Source: Streptomyces sp. NRRL WC-3742 (lineage in GTDB: Bacteria > Actinomycetota > Actinomycetes > Streptomycetales > Streptomycetaceae). From it: a stretch of DNA of 59,191 bases. The stretch's first letter is position 1. Every line of letters starts with the position of its first letter. The notes below the pieces were generated by a model. It searched no databases. It was not told where the DNA came from and saw nothing but the letters and a program-made list of their open reading frames with translations. The DNA lies in NCBI RefSeq assembly GCF_000720635.1, contig NZ_JOCF01000052.1:1-59191 (forward strand), in the 5' to 3' direction. A program made the position numbers and the translations under genes. This document shows, one piece after another, positions 23,411 through 31,662 of the stretch.

Positions 23411-23441
23411 TAACCAACGGTCCGGGACGATGAGATGTCAA
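23411..23441 (-). promoter_or_regulatory. candidate promoter of the zinc-ribbon SDR gene
   Basis: On the minus strand a consensus -35 TTGACA (plus-strand 23436-23441) lies 19 nt before TGGTTA (plus-strand 23411-23416), about 37 bp upstream of the ATG at 23374. The -35 is perfect but the -10 and spacing are not, so confidence is low. Confidence 0.3.
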
Positions 23442-23462
23442 TTTCCGCCCGAAGGGGAGGGG

Positions 23463-24986
23463 TCAGCCGGTGTACCGGGAGAAGATCCTGGCGAACTCGT
23501 AGGGCTGCTGCGGGATGTTGGTGCACTTGGCGAGCGAGCCGCCGGTGCAGGCGTTGGCGTCGCGGGTGGCGTCCCAGAAGGCCAGCAGGCCGAGGTGGTT
23601 CTGCTGGGCGAAGGTCACCAGCTGCTGGGCGGCGGCCTGGTTGTAGATCTGGTGGTCGTCGTTCTCGCCGAGCATCGGGGTGACGCCGACCATGGGCCAC
23701 AGCTGGGCGTCGGTCCTGGCCGGGTACAGCGCCTTGAGCTGGCCGAAGGTGGACTGTGCGGCCTGGACGGCGGCGTTGCCGTAGTCGGTGCCGCTGCGGT
23801 AGTAGTCCATGGCCATGAGGTTCACCAGGTCGAGGTTCACACCGGCGTCGCGGGCGGACTTGACGATCGCCACGCCCTCCGAGGTGAGCCCCTCGGGCAG
23901 GACGGGCAGGGTGAGCGAGACCTTGAGGCCGGGGTGGGCCTTCTGGAGCTTGGCGAGGGCGGCCGAGCGGCGGTCGTTGGAGACGGTGTCGGCGATGGCC
24001 GCGCCCTCGATGTCGTAGTCGACGTAGCGCAGGTTGTAGGCGCTGACGACGGCGTCGTACTCGGCGTACAGCGAGTCCACCGAGCCGCAGGCGGCGGCGA
24101 GTTCGGTGCCGGCGGCGCCGCCGAAGGAGAGCTTGACGTCTCCGCCGGAGGCGCGCAGCGCGTCGATCTGGTCCTTGGCCCAGCCGCTGCGCGGGTCGTA
24201 GGCGTTGAACCAGCTGGCCTTGCAGCCGACGCCGGTGACGAAGCCCATGCTGTAGCTCTTGGCGCCGCCGGCCTTGGCCATGTCGGGCATGGACGGGGTG
24301 GGCCAGGCGCCCATGTCGATGTACGGCGCGACGGGCAGCGCGATGTTGGGCGGCGGGGTGCTCGGGCCGCCGGTGGGCGTGCCGGTGGGCGTGCCGGTCG
24401 GGGTGGAGGTGGGGGTGGCCGTGGGGGTGCCGGTCGGGGTGCCGCCGCCGGGGCCGGTGAGGGCGATGTCGTCGGCGAGGTAGGCGCCCTGCCCGTACCA
24501 GCCGTGCAGGTAGACGGTGACGCTGGTGGTGGACGGGCCGGTGGTGAAGCTGGTGGACAACTGCTGCCAGGAGGCGCCGCCGGGCGTCCAGACGGCCGGG
24601 TCGGTGATTCCGCTGCCGGTGGCGCCGAGGTAGACGTACTGGCCCTGGACCCAGGCACTGAGGCCGTACGTGGTGTTGGGCTGGACGCTGACGGTCTGCC
24701 CGCACTGCGCGGTGTCGCTGACGCTCGCGGCGCCCTTGAGGGCGTACGTTCCGCCGTGGGCACCGGAGTTGACGACGCCGCCGGTGCCGCCGGAACAGCT
24801 CCAGGGGCTGAGTGCGCCGCTCTCCAGGCCGCCGTTGACGAGCAGGTTGGCGTCCGCGGCGCCGGCGTTCCCGGCGACGGTGGCCAGGCCGCCCGCGGCG
24901 AGCACGGTGGCGGCGGCGAGGCCGAGGAGCTTGGTGCGGGCGGCGGGGCGCCGGTGGGTGGGGGCGTGCTGGGGCGCGCTGGGCAT
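23463..24986 (-). CDS. secreted GH18 chitinase with carbohydrate-binding module
   Basis: A 507-aa secreted hydrolase. A signal peptide (RTKLLGLAAATVLAAGGLA, cleavage near AGAADA) is followed by a CBM4/9-like binding module (ANLLVNGGLESGALSPWSC, about residues 46-180), a Thr/Pro linker with repeated PTGTPT, and a GH18 catalytic domain from about residue 220. The DxxDxDxE site is in RYVDYDIEG, with the Glu as proton donor. It should degrade chitin outside the cell. A DasR-type box covers its promoter, implying induction by GlcNAc or chitin. The ATG at 24986 has a GAGAGG site upstream; a longer frame is not supported by the signal peptide. Confidence 0.92.
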   Translation of the reverse strand: MPSAPQHAPTHRRPAARTKLLGLAAATVLAAGGLATVAGNAGAADANLLVNGGLESGALSPWSCSGGTGGVVNSGAHGGTYALKGAASVSDTAQCGQTVSVQPNTTYGLSAWVQGQYVYLGATGSGITDPAVWTPGGASWQQLSTSFTTGPSTTSVTVYLHGWYGQGAYLADDIALTGPGGGTPTGTPTATPTSTPTGTPTGTPTGGPSTPPPNIALPVAPYIDMGAWPTPSMPDMAKAGGAKSYSMGFVTGVGCKASWFNAYDPRSGWAKDQIDALRASGGDVKLSFGGAAGTELAAACGSVDSLYAEYDAVVSAYNLRYVDYDIEGAAIADTVSNDRRSAALAKLQKAHPGLKVSLTLPVLPEGLTSEGVAIVKSARDAGVNLDLVNLMAMDYYRSGTDYGNAAVQAAQSTFGQLKALYPARTDAQLWPMVGVTPMLGENDDHQIYNQAAAQQLVTFAQQNHLGLLAFWDATRDANACTGGSLAKCTNIPQQPYEFARIFSRYTG

Positions 24987-25100
24987 GGGGGTGCCTCTCG
25001 GAAACGGTGGTGGCCGCCCGCGCCGCGAGGGGGGAGACGCGGGGCGGGCGGCAGCTCTCGGGCTGAACCGGTGGGGGAGCGCGGTGCTGTGCTGTGCATC

Positions 25101-25130
25101 AAACTGGACTAGACCAGCTGTGCACGTCAA
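25101..25130 (-). promoter_or_regulatory. DasR-type (dre) operator overlapping the chitinase promoter
   Basis: ACTGGACTAGACCAGC (25103-25118) matches the published dre consensus ACTGGTCTAGACCAGT at 14 of 16 positions. On the minus strand a -35 TTGACG (plus-strand 25125-25130) and a -10 CAGTTT (25101-25106), 18 nt apart, flank it, so the box overlaps the spacer and -10. This fits repression by DasR relieved by GlcN-6-P. That this strain has DasR is inferred. Confidence 0.75.
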
Positions 25131-25203
25131 GCGTCTCCCAGCGGCCGGACCTTCACCGGAGGCAGGTTTTAGGCGACGTTAAGGCACGGGTGCCGACGGC
25201 CGG

Positions 25204-25857
25204 TCAGCTGCCGCAACAGGGCTTGCACTCCTTGACCTGCACGTCGTCGATCACCGGCCCGTACGCTCCGCGCACGGTGCTGGCGAAGGCCAGGGTGGTG
25301 GTGGCGTTGCGGGCGACGAAGCTGAACTGGCGGCCCACGTAGCCCATGGCGGCGAAGGTCTTGCCGGTGACGTCGAAGGAGAAGTCCTGGAAGTTCTGGC
25401 CGTCGATCTCGGCCTTCCCGGTCTTGACGGCGGGTCCGCCGGCGGAGTTGCCGGCCAGGGCGTACGTCACCGAGTAGGTGGCGCCGGGGACGGTGGTGAA
25501 GGTCTGGGCGACGGTGCCGCTGTCGGCGCCGTTGAGGTCGAGGGACTGGTCGCCCTCGGCGTTCTGCCAGAAGCCGGCGCCGAGCAGGTCGACGCTTCCG
25601 GCGGTGACCCTCCACGGGCCGATGCTCTGGCCGGCGTTGAACTCGGAGAAGCTGTTGGCCGGGACCTTGGGCGTCTCGAAGCTGCCGTCGTCGAAGCGGC
25701 TGGCCGCGCGGTGCCCGCCCGCGGCCTGCGCCGGGGCGGCCAGCGCGGCGGTGGCCAGCGTGGTGGCGCCGGCGAGCAGGACGGCGACGGCGGCGGTGCG
25801 GGTGCGGGCGGCGCGGGTACGGGCGGTGCGGGCGGCGCAGGTGGGCGCGAACGACAT
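25204..25857 (-). CDS. secreted choice-of-anchor C / DUF642-like protein
   Basis: A 217-aa secreted protein. An Arg/Ala/Thr-rich start and a hydrophobic segment (AVAVLLAGATTLATAALAAPAQA) form a signal peptide with cleavage at AQA-AGG. The mature part has the galactose-binding-like beta-sandwich pattern of choice-of-anchor C/DUF642 proteins: DGSFETPKVPANSF, SIGPWRVTAGSVDLL, SLDLNGADSGTVAQTFTT and a final GPVIDDVQVK, ending in CKPCCGS. It presumably binds carbohydrate outside the cell. The ATG at 25857 follows GGGAGGA. It lies upstream of the chitinase on the same strand, but the chitinase has its own promoter. Confidence 0.85.
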   Translation of the reverse strand: MSFAPTCAARTARTRAARTRTAAVAVLLAGATTLATAALAAPAQAAGGHRAASRFDDGSFETPKVPANSFSEFNAGQSIGPWRVTAGSVDLLGAGFWQNAEGDQSLDLNGADSGTVAQTFTTVPGATYSVTYALAGNSAGGPAVKTGKAEIDGQNFQDFSFDVTGKTFAAMGYVGRQFSFVARNATTTLAFASTVRGAYGPVIDDVQVKECKPCCGS

Positions 25858-26144
25858 GGGTATTCCTCCCCGATGGGCCGGCGGGAGCGCCGGCGGACAC
25901 GGCGGCCGGATCGGCCGCATGCAGAGCGTCGACCGCCCCGGGAACCCGTGCCAAGACCGGAAGGGCGGCGCCCGGTCGTGGGGGCGGCCGATCTTCGCGC
26001 CCCCACGCGCCGGTTTGCGCGGTACCAGCCCCTCGCGGTACGGGCTCCGTGCCGCTCGATCGACTGCGGGTTCGACCGGGGGCGGGCCGGGCCCGGTGGT
26101 GAATTCTCCGGCGAGCGCCCCGCGCTGGCGCCTACGGTGGCCCG

Positions 26145-26783
26145 ATGACCATACGAACGCACGCGGCTCCGTTCGACGGCCCGCGGATCAGTTTTCTCGG
26201 TGATTCCTTCGTCCTCGGCCTCGGCGACCCGGAGTTCCGCGGCTGGGTCGGCCGGGCCGTCGCGGCCGTCGCGCCGCACGCCACCGCCTTCAACCTCGGG
26301 GTGCGCCGCGACACCTCGCAGCAGGTGCGGCGGCGCTGCTGGATGGAGGTCGAGGCGCGCACCGTCCTGGGCGCCGACAACCGGCTGGTGGTCTCGATCG
26401 GCGCCAACGACGCGATGACGGAGAACGGGGCGCCGCGCCTCGCCCACCACGACACCCTCGCCAACCTCACCGCGATGCTCGACGGCGCCCGCGAACGCGG
26501 CATCGCCGCCCTGGTGGTCGGCCCGCCGCCGGTGGTGGCCGGGGGAGCGGAGCACCTGGAGCGACTGACGGCCCTGGCCCCCGCGATGGCCGGGATCTGC
26601 GGGGAGTTCGGCGTCCCGTTCGTGGACGTCACCGCCGCGCTCGCCGCCGACGCGGTGTGGACGGCCGAGGCGCGGGCGTCCGACGGCGCGCACCCGGGCG
26701 CCGGCGGCTACGCACGCTTCGCGGAGCTGGTGGTGGAGGGCGGCTTCCGCGACTGGATCAAGCCGGTGGGCGCCGCTGCCTGA
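26145..26783 (+). CDS. SGNH/GDSL-type esterase
   Basis: A 212-aa cytosolic-looking SGNH hydrolase. Block I is SFLGDSFVLGLGDP near residue 15 (nucleophile Ser), the oxyanion Gly is in AFNLGVRRDTS, block III is IGANDAM (Asn) and block V is SDGAHPGAGGYA with the catalytic Asp and His near residue 180. There is no signal peptide. The substrate is not deducible. A -10-like TACGGT (26133-26138) ends 6 nt before the ATG, suggesting a leaderless message. It is divergent from the DUF642-like gene (287-bp gap) and convergent with the acetyltransferase gene. Confidence 0.88.
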   Translation: MTIRTHAAPFDGPRISFLGDSFVLGLGDPEFRGWVGRAVAAVAPHATAFNLGVRRDTSQQVRRRCWMEVEARTVLGADNRLVVSIGANDAMTENGAPRLAHHDTLANLTAMLDGARERGIAALVVGPPPVVAGGAEHLERLTALAPAMAGICGEFGVPFVDVTAALAADAVWTAEARASDGAHPGAGGYARFAELVVEGGFRDWIKPVGAAA

Positions 26784-26800
26784 CCGACCGGCTTGATCCG

Positions 26801-26890
26801 GTCGCGGACCGTCGCGGACCGTCGCGGACTGTCGAGAACCGCCGAGAACCGTCGGGAGCCGTCGGGAACCGCCAGGGTCCGCCAGGAGGA
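26801..26890. repeat. 10-bp tandem repeat, nine units
   Basis: Nine contiguous 10-bp units run from 26801: GTCGCGGACC twice, GTCGCGGACT, GTCGAGAACC, GCCGAGAACC, GTCGGGAGCC, GTCGGGAACC, GCCAGGGTCC and GCCAGGAGGA. The first two are identical and later units drift. The period is close to one helical turn. It lies 17 bp after the esterase stop and directly before a strong hairpin. Confidence 0.88.
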
Positions 26891-26892
26891 GA

Positions 26893-26929
26893 TCCGCGAA
26901 CTCCCCGCTGCCCGTGGGGAGTTCGCGGA
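26893..26929. terminator. bidirectional hairpin terminator
   Basis: TCCGCGAACTCCCC (26893-26906) pairs perfectly with GGGGAGTTCGCGGA (26916-26929), a 14-bp stem with a 9-nt loop between the convergent esterase and acetyltransferase genes. The acetyltransferase stop is 9 bp away. Confidence 0.85.
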
Positions 26930-26937
26930 AGCACCGG

Positions 26938-27546
26938 TCATCCTTCCATGACCCACACTAGTTGACGCCCGGTCTGCCCCGGCGTCTGGACGGCGGTGTC
27001 GGCCACCCGGTCGAGCCGGTAGCCGAGTTTGCGGGGGACGGCGGCGCTGGCGGCGTTGGCCTCGTCGCAGTGGATCTCCACCCGGGTGATCCCGGGCAGG
27101 GCCAGCGCGGCCTCGGTCAGCGCCCCGGCCGTGGCGGTGGCGATGCCGCGTCCGACGTGCCGCTCGGAGACCCAGTAGCCGATCTCCATCGCGCCGGGGC
27201 CGATCCGCCCGTGCAGCCCTGCCGCACCGATCACGTGCCCGGGCTCCTCGGCCAGCCCGACCAGGTACATGAAGTCGGTGCCGGCTTCCCAGGCGGCGGT
27301 GCTCGCCCGCGTCAGCTCGACCGTGCGGGCCATGGACGGGGCCTCGGTGGCCCACGGCATCCACGGCCGCAGGTGGTCCAGGTTGGCGACGAGCGCCCGG
27401 TTCAGCGCCGGGGCGTGGCCGGCGCGGCGGCGGAACAGTCGCAGGCCGCCGGGCAGCCGCAGCAGTTCGGGCGGCCGCCCGGCGGTGACGGGAGGCGGTG
27501 CCACCGCCGGGCCCGCGTCGCAGGAGTGTGGCTGAGGGTGACTCAT
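26938..27546 (-). CDS. GNAT family N-acetyltransferase (RimJ/RimL-like)
   Basis: A 202-aa acetyltransferase of the Acetyltransf_3 type. It has LNRALVANLDHLRPWMPWATE near residue 50 (typical of RimJ/RimL-like enzymes), a beta-strand with VIGAAGLHGR, IGYWVSERHVGRGIAT with the acetyl-CoA pyrophosphate loop (VGRGIA) near residue 130, and HCDEANAASAAVPRKLGYR. The substrate may be a protein N-terminus or a small amine. A low-complexity Pro-rich N-terminus of about 30 residues precedes the fold. I chose the ATG at 27546; the frame is open further upstream without support. Confidence 0.88.
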   Translation of the reverse strand: MSHPQPHSCDAGPAVAPPPVTAGRPPELLRLPGGLRLFRRRAGHAPALNRALVANLDHLRPWMPWATEAPSMARTVELTRASTAAWEAGTDFMYLVGLAEEPGHVIGAAGLHGRIGPGAMEIGYWVSERHVGRGIATATAGALTEAALALPGITRVEIHCDEANAASAAVPRKLGYRLDRVADTAVQTPGQTGRQLVWVMEG

Positions 27547-27634
27547 GACCCGGATTATGTCCTTGGCCGGGACCTGCCACCATCCGATTTCACCCGGGCA
27601 CGCGCCGCGCACGGGGGCGCGTCCGGAGCGGGTC

Positions 27635-28312
27635 TCAGAGGCGGACCATCACCTCGTCGAGCCCCTTGCGCCGCAGATCCGGCACCCGCGCCCCCTCGGC
27701 CGGGTACCCGACCGGGATCACGTACGCGGCGCGCTCCTCCGCCGGGCGCTCGCAGACCTCGTTGAGGAAGCGCATCGGGCTCGGCGTGTGCGTCAGCGTC
27801 GCCAGCCCCGCCTGGTGCAGCGAGGCCAGCAGCAGCCCGACCGCGATGCCCACCGACTCCTTGGTGTAGTACGGACGCGGCGAGCTCGGGCCCTTGTGCA
27901 CCTCGAACACCACGATCACCGCCGGCGCGTCCTCCAGGAAGGGCTTGTGCCAGTCGGTGCCGATCGGCGCCAGCGCCGCCAGCCACTCCTCCGAGGCCCG
28001 GTGCCCGTAGAACTCGCGCTCCTCGGCCTCGGCCGCCTCCCGCAGCAGCCGCTTGCGCTCGGGGTCGGTGATCACCACGAACCGCCAGGGCTGGACGTGC
28101 GCGCCGCTGGGCGCGGTGCTCGCGGTGCGCACGGCCCACTCGATCACCCCCTCGGGGATCGGGCGGGTGTCGTAGTCGCGGACGGTCCGGCGCTGCGCCA
28201 TCACGTCGTGGAAGGTCCTGCCGCGGGCCTCGGCCTCGTGGGCCGGCACCGTCATCGGGGTGAGCGGGACGGTCGGGTACGACGCGGCCGCCACCGCTGT
28301 GCTGTCAACCAT
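27635..28312 (-). CDS. nitroreductase family protein
   Basis: A 225-aa FMN-dependent oxidoreductase of the nitroreductase fold. The N-terminal FMN-phosphate motif [13 protein letters not shown] lies near residue 40, then [15 protein letters not shown] and the C-terminal dimer region with [31 protein letters not shown] resembles the iodotyrosine-deiodinase/BluB-like branch, but there is no further evidence for either reaction. It is predicted to be a cytosolic homodimer. The start ATG at 28312 lacks a clear Shine-Dalgarno site; an ATG at 28324 would add four residues. Confidence 0.87.
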   Translation of the reverse strand: MVDSTAVAAASYPTVPLTPMTVPAHEAEARGRTFHDVMAQRRTVRDYDTRPIPEGVIEWAVRTASTAPSGAHVQPWRFVVITDPERKRLLREAAEAEEREFYGHRASEEWLAALAPIGTDWHKPFLEDAPAVIVVFEVHKGPSSPRPYYTKESVGIAVGLLLASLHQAGLATLTHTPSPMRFLNEVCERPAEERAAYVIPVGYPAEGARVPDLRRKGLDEVMVRL

Positions 28313-28396
28313 GGCCGACAGCACAGCACATGACGACCGCGCCGGGAAGAGGTCGAGACCAAGAGGTCGAGACCAATCCGGGCCGGCGGTGAAGCC

Positions 28397-30034
28397 CTAC
28401 AGCTCGTGCACCCGCCCGTCGCGGACCTCGATGCGGCGGTTCACCGAGACGGTGTCCAGCATCCGCCGGTCGTGGGTGACCAGCAGCAGGGTGCCGGTGT
28501 ACGAGCCGAGCGCGGACTCCAGCTGCTCGATGGCGGGCAGGTCCAGGTGGTTGGTGGGCTCGTCCAGGACCAGCAGGTTCACCCCGCGGGCCTGGAGCAG
28601 CGCCAGCGCGGCCCGGGTGCGCTCGCCGGGGGAGAGGGTGTCGGCCGGGCGCAGCACGTGCACCGCCTTGAGGCCGAACTTGGCCAGCAGGGTGCGCACA
28701 TCCTCCGGGGCGAGGTCCGGCACGGCGGCGGAGAAGGCGTCGATCAGCTTCTCCTCGCCGAGGAACAGACCCCTCGCCTGGTCCACCTCGCCGACCACCA
28801 CGCCCGAGCCCAGTACGGCGCTGCCGCCGTCGAGCTCGAGCCGGCCGAGCAGGGCGGCCAGCAGGGTGGACTTGCCCGCGCCGTTGGCGCCGGTGATGGC
28901 GACCCGGTCCGCCCAGTCGATCTGCAGGTCCACCGGGCCGAAGGAGAAGTCGCCGCGCCGGGCGAGCGCCCCGCGCAGGGTGGCGACCACCGCGCCGGAG
29001 CGGGGCGCGGTGGCGATCTCCATCTTCAGCTCCCATTCCTTGCGGGGCTCCTCGACCACGTCGAGGCGCTCGATCATCCGCTGGGTCTGCCGGGCCTTGG
29101 CGGCCTGCTTCTCGGTGGACTCGGTGCGCTTGGCCTTGGCGTTCTTGTCGTTGTCGCTGCTCTTGCGGCGGGCGTTGCGGACGCCGTGCTCCATCCAGTT
29201 GCGCTGCATCTGGGCCCGGGACTCCAGGGAGGACCTGGTGTCCGCGTAGTCCTCGTACGCCTCGCGGGCGTGCCGGCGGGCCACGGCGCGCTCCTCCAGG
29301 TACGCCTCGTAGCCGCCGCCGTACAGGTTGACCTGCTGCTGGTGCAGGTCCAGCTCCAGCACCTTGGTGACGGTGCGGGCCAGGAACTCGCGGTCGTGGC
29401 TGATCAGCACGGTGCCGGCGCGCAGGCCCTTGACGAAGGACTCCAGGCGCTCCAGGCCGTCCAGGTCGAGGTCGTTGGTGGGCTCGTCGAGCAGGAACAC
29501 GTCGTAGCGGGAGAGCAGCAGCGAGGCCAGGCCCGCGCGGGCGGCCTGGCCGCCGGACAGGGCCGTCATCGGCAGGTCGAGGGAGACCTTGAGGCCGAGG
29601 GAGTCGGCGACCTCCTCGGCGCGCTCCTCCAGGTCGGCGCCGCCGAGGTCGAGCCAGCGGTCCAGACCGGCCGCGTACGCGTCGTCGGCGCCGGGGCGGC
29701 CCTCGACCAGGCCCTCGGTGGCCTCGTCCAGCTCGGCCTGGGCGGCGGCCACGCCGGTGCGGCGGGCCAGGAAGGCGCGCACCGACTCGCCCTCGCGGCG
29801 CTCGGGCTCCTGCGGGAGGTGGCCGACGGTGGCCCCGGCCGGGCTGAGCCGCAGTGATCCGGCCTCGGGGGTGTCCAGGCCGGCGAGCAGCCGCAGCAGG
29901 GTGGACTTGCCCGCGCCGTTCACCCCGACCAGGCCGATCACGTCGCCCGGGGCGATCACCAGGTCCAGGCCGGCGAAGAGGGTGCGTTCGCCGTGGCCGG
30001 CGCTGAGGTCCTTGACTACGAGTGTGGCGCTCAT
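28397..30034 (-). CDS. ABC-F family ATPase
   Basis: A 545-aa protein with two ATPase domains and no membrane part. Domain 1 has Walker A GVNGAGKST, signature LSGGQAARAGL and Walker B FLLDEPTNDLD. An Arg/Lys-rich linker near residues 245-320 (RNWMEHGVRNARRKSS) leads to domain 2 with GANGAGKST, the variant signature LSPGERTRAAL and LVLDEPTNHLD. ABC-F proteins act on the ribosome (translation factors or target-protection resistance). This one has no obvious leader and I cannot tell which class it belongs to. A terminator of the upstream protease gene lies just before it. Confidence 0.92.
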   Translation of the reverse strand: MSATLVVKDLSAGHGERTLFAGLDLVIAPGDVIGLVGVNGAGKSTLLRLLAGLDTPEAGSLRLSPAGATVGHLPQEPERREGESVRAFLARRTGVAAAQAELDEATEGLVEGRPGADDAYAAGLDRWLDLGGADLEERAEEVADSLGLKVSLDLPMTALSGGQAARAGLASLLLSRYDVFLLDEPTNDLDLDGLERLESFVKGLRAGTVLISHDREFLARTVTKVLELDLHQQQVNLYGGGYEAYLEERAVARRHAREAYEDYADTRSSLESRAQMQRNWMEHGVRNARRKSSDNDKNAKAKRTESTEKQAAKARQTQRMIERLDVVEEPRKEWELKMEIATAPRSGAVVATLRGALARRGDFSFGPVDLQIDWADRVAITGANGAGKSTLLAALLGRLELDGGSAVLGSGVVVGEVDQARGLFLGEEKLIDAFSAAVPDLAPEDVRTLLAKFGLKAVHVLRPADTLSPGERTRAALALLQARGVNLLVLDEPTNHLDLPAIEQLESALGSYTGTLLLVTHDRRMLDTVSVNRRIEVRDGRVHEL

Positions 30035-30080
30035 GATGAGGCCGATTGTAGGAGGACCGGGGGCGGGGACGGAAAAGCGC

Positions 30081-30111
30081 GGGGGCCGCGGCTGTCGCAG
30101 CCGCGGCCCCC
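30081..30111 (-). terminator. strong hairpin terminator of the protease gene
   Basis: A perfect 14-bp stem (30081-30094 with 30098-30111) closed by a TCG triloop lies about 55 bp beyond the protease stop on the minus strand and upstream of the ABC-F start, isolating the two genes. Between it and the protease stop (30116-30170) are imperfect 11-12 bp repeats of the type CGGGTCGCTCAG. Confidence 0.82.
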
Positions 30112-30165
30112 GGGCCGGTCACTCAGCGGTCACTGGGCGGGTCGCTCAGTGGGTCGCTCGGCGGG

Positions 30166-31356
30166 TCACTTCGACTTCTTCGAGAAGTAGTCGAACATGT
30201 GCGCCGCGACGTCCTCCAGGTACGGGCCCGCCTCGTAGGTGTTGGCGTTGTTGCCGATCGAGGTGTCGCTGACCAGGGCCGGCTTGCCGTCCTTGGCCGC
30301 GTACCAGCCGCCGCCGCTGCTGCCGCCCGTCATGGTGCAGCCGATCACCAGCATCGGCGGGCGGGTCGAGTCGCCGGTCTTCCTCGACGGCTTGCCGCCG
30401 TCGCAGTGCTCCAGCTCGACGCCGTCGAAGGGCTTGCCGGCCGGGAAGCCGTAGCTGGTGACCGAGACCTGGTCACGCGGGGCGTTGAACCAGATCGGCA
30501 CCGAGCCGCCGACCGTCTCCTCCAGCGACTTGCCGCCGCCGGCCGGGTTGGCCACCTTGACGATGCCGAAGTCGTACTGGCTCCACGGGCCGCCCTTCTC
30601 CGGGTCGGCCTCGCCCGCCCACTGCGGGGAGACCATGCCGGAGGTGGCGCCCCACTCGCCGTACGGCTCGGCCGCGGCCTCGTCGCCCTGCTTGCCGCCG
30701 CTCAGGGAGCCGTTGCTGTTGTAGGCGGGGGCGAAGGTGATGTTGGTGTAGTACTTGCCGTTCTTGCCGCCGTGCAGGCAGTGGCTGGCGGTCCACACCA
30801 GGTTGCTCTTGCCGGGGTTGGCCGGGTCGGAGACGACGGTGCCGGAGCAGACGTAGTCCTCGTTGCCGTCCTTGAAGAAGATCTTGCCGTTGACGTGCAG
30901 GTTCTTCGCGTACGGGTGCGCCGCGGGCTTCGCCGGGACGGCCGCGGGCGGCTGGTCCGAACCGCCGCCGCCGGCCGGGGGCTGCGTGGCGGTGGGCTGG
31001 GCCGGCGCGGAGGTCGGCTGCGCGGGCGGCTGCGTCGGGTCCGGCGCCGGCTGGGGCATCGGCTTGGGCTTGGCGGCCAGCAGCTTCTGCAGGGTCCAGT
31101 AGCCCTTGACCGCCGGGGTGATGACGTTCGACTGGGCCCACTTGTCCCAGTCGTCGAACTTCCAGGTCTTCAGCTCTTCGACGGTCGGCAGCTTGAACGG
31201 CGGCGCGCCCGCCTTGGTGCCCGCGACGTTCGGCGCGGTCGTCTGCGCGATGGCCGGGTCGGAGTTGTCCGGGCCGCAGGCGGTGGCGGCCAGGACCGTC
31301 AGTGCGGCGACGGAGGCGCCGAGGACGGCGCGGCTCGACCGGGTTATCGGTGACAT
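30166..31356 (-). CDS. secreted trypsin-like serine peptidase
   Basis: A 396-aa exported protease. A signal sequence (AVLGASVAALTVLAATAC) is followed by Cys in a weak lipobox, so it may be a lipoprotein or simply secreted. A Pro/Thr/Gln-rich linker (residues 95-135, PTQPPAQPTSAPAQPTA) precedes a chymotrypsin-fold domain with His in WTASHCLHG, Asp in SQYDFGIVKV and Ser in TGGSSGGGW. It resembles streptomycete trypsin-like peptidases of unknown target. The ATG at 31356 fits the signal peptide. It is the last gene before a strong terminator. Confidence 0.88.
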   Translation of the reverse strand: MSPITRSSRAVLGASVAALTVLAATACGPDNSDPAIAQTTAPNVAGTKAGAPPFKLPTVEELKTWKFDDWDKWAQSNVITPAVKGYWTLQKLLAAKPKPMPQPAPDPTQPPAQPTSAPAQPTATQPPAGGGGSDQPPAAVPAKPAAHPYAKNLHVNGKIFFKDGNEDYVCSGTVVSDPANPGKSNLVWTASHCLHGGKNGKYYTNITFAPAYNSNGSLSGGKQGDEAAAEPYGEWGATSGMVSPQWAGEADPEKGGPWSQYDFGIVKVANPAGGGKSLEETVGGSVPIWFNAPRDQVSVTSYGFPAGKPFDGVELEHCDGGKPSRKTGDSTRPPMLVIGCTMTGGSSGGGWYAAKDGKPALVSDTSIGNNANTYEAGPYLEDVAAHMFDYFSKKSK

Positions 31357-31545
31357 GAGTTCAAATCCCCCTGTTGACTACCGCCATACGGCCCGTTCCG
31401 CGGGTGCGGCTGGCAGACCGCAGGCGTCTGGCAGGTCAGGAGTCTGCCATGCGGCCGTACGGGGGATCGCCGCGGGCCCGGACTGGTACGCGGCTGTCAC
31501 CGGATCGGCACGGGATCGGCACCGGGCCTCCGTCGCCCCCCTGGC

Positions 31546-31618
31546 GGTGGTCGGGCGGTGGTCGGGCGGCGAGCGGGCAGGTGGTCGGGCGGCGAGCGGG
31601 CAGGTGGTCGGGTGGCGG
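31546..31618. repeat. 23-bp tandem repeat upstream of the ABC-F leader
   Basis: A 23-bp unit beginning GGTGGTCGGGCGGCGAGC occurs at 31557-31579 and 31580-31602, with an 11-bp partial copy before (31546-31556) and a 16-bp partial copy after (31603-31618). It lies directly upstream of the -35 of the ABC-F promoter. The rest of the 31357-31900 gap holds no gene except the leader described separately. Confidence 0.85.
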
Positions 31619-31627
31619 TTAAATCGG

Positions 31628-31656
31628 TTGCAGCCGCTCCCGGAGGCGCCTAGCGT
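31628..31656 (+). promoter_or_regulatory. promoter of the ABC-F resistance-type gene
   Basis: TTGCAG (31628-31633) and TAGCGT (31651-31656) are 17 nt apart, a good primary-sigma promoter. Transcription would start near 31663, giving a leader of about 240 nt before the ABC-F ATG at 31901. Confidence 0.6.
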
Positions 31657-31662
31657 TCTCGA

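Noticed and set aside
26657..26965. Forward frame through the 10-bp repeats after the esterase
   Set aside because: Starts inside the esterase gene in another frame and reads low-complexity peptide through the repeats and terminator.
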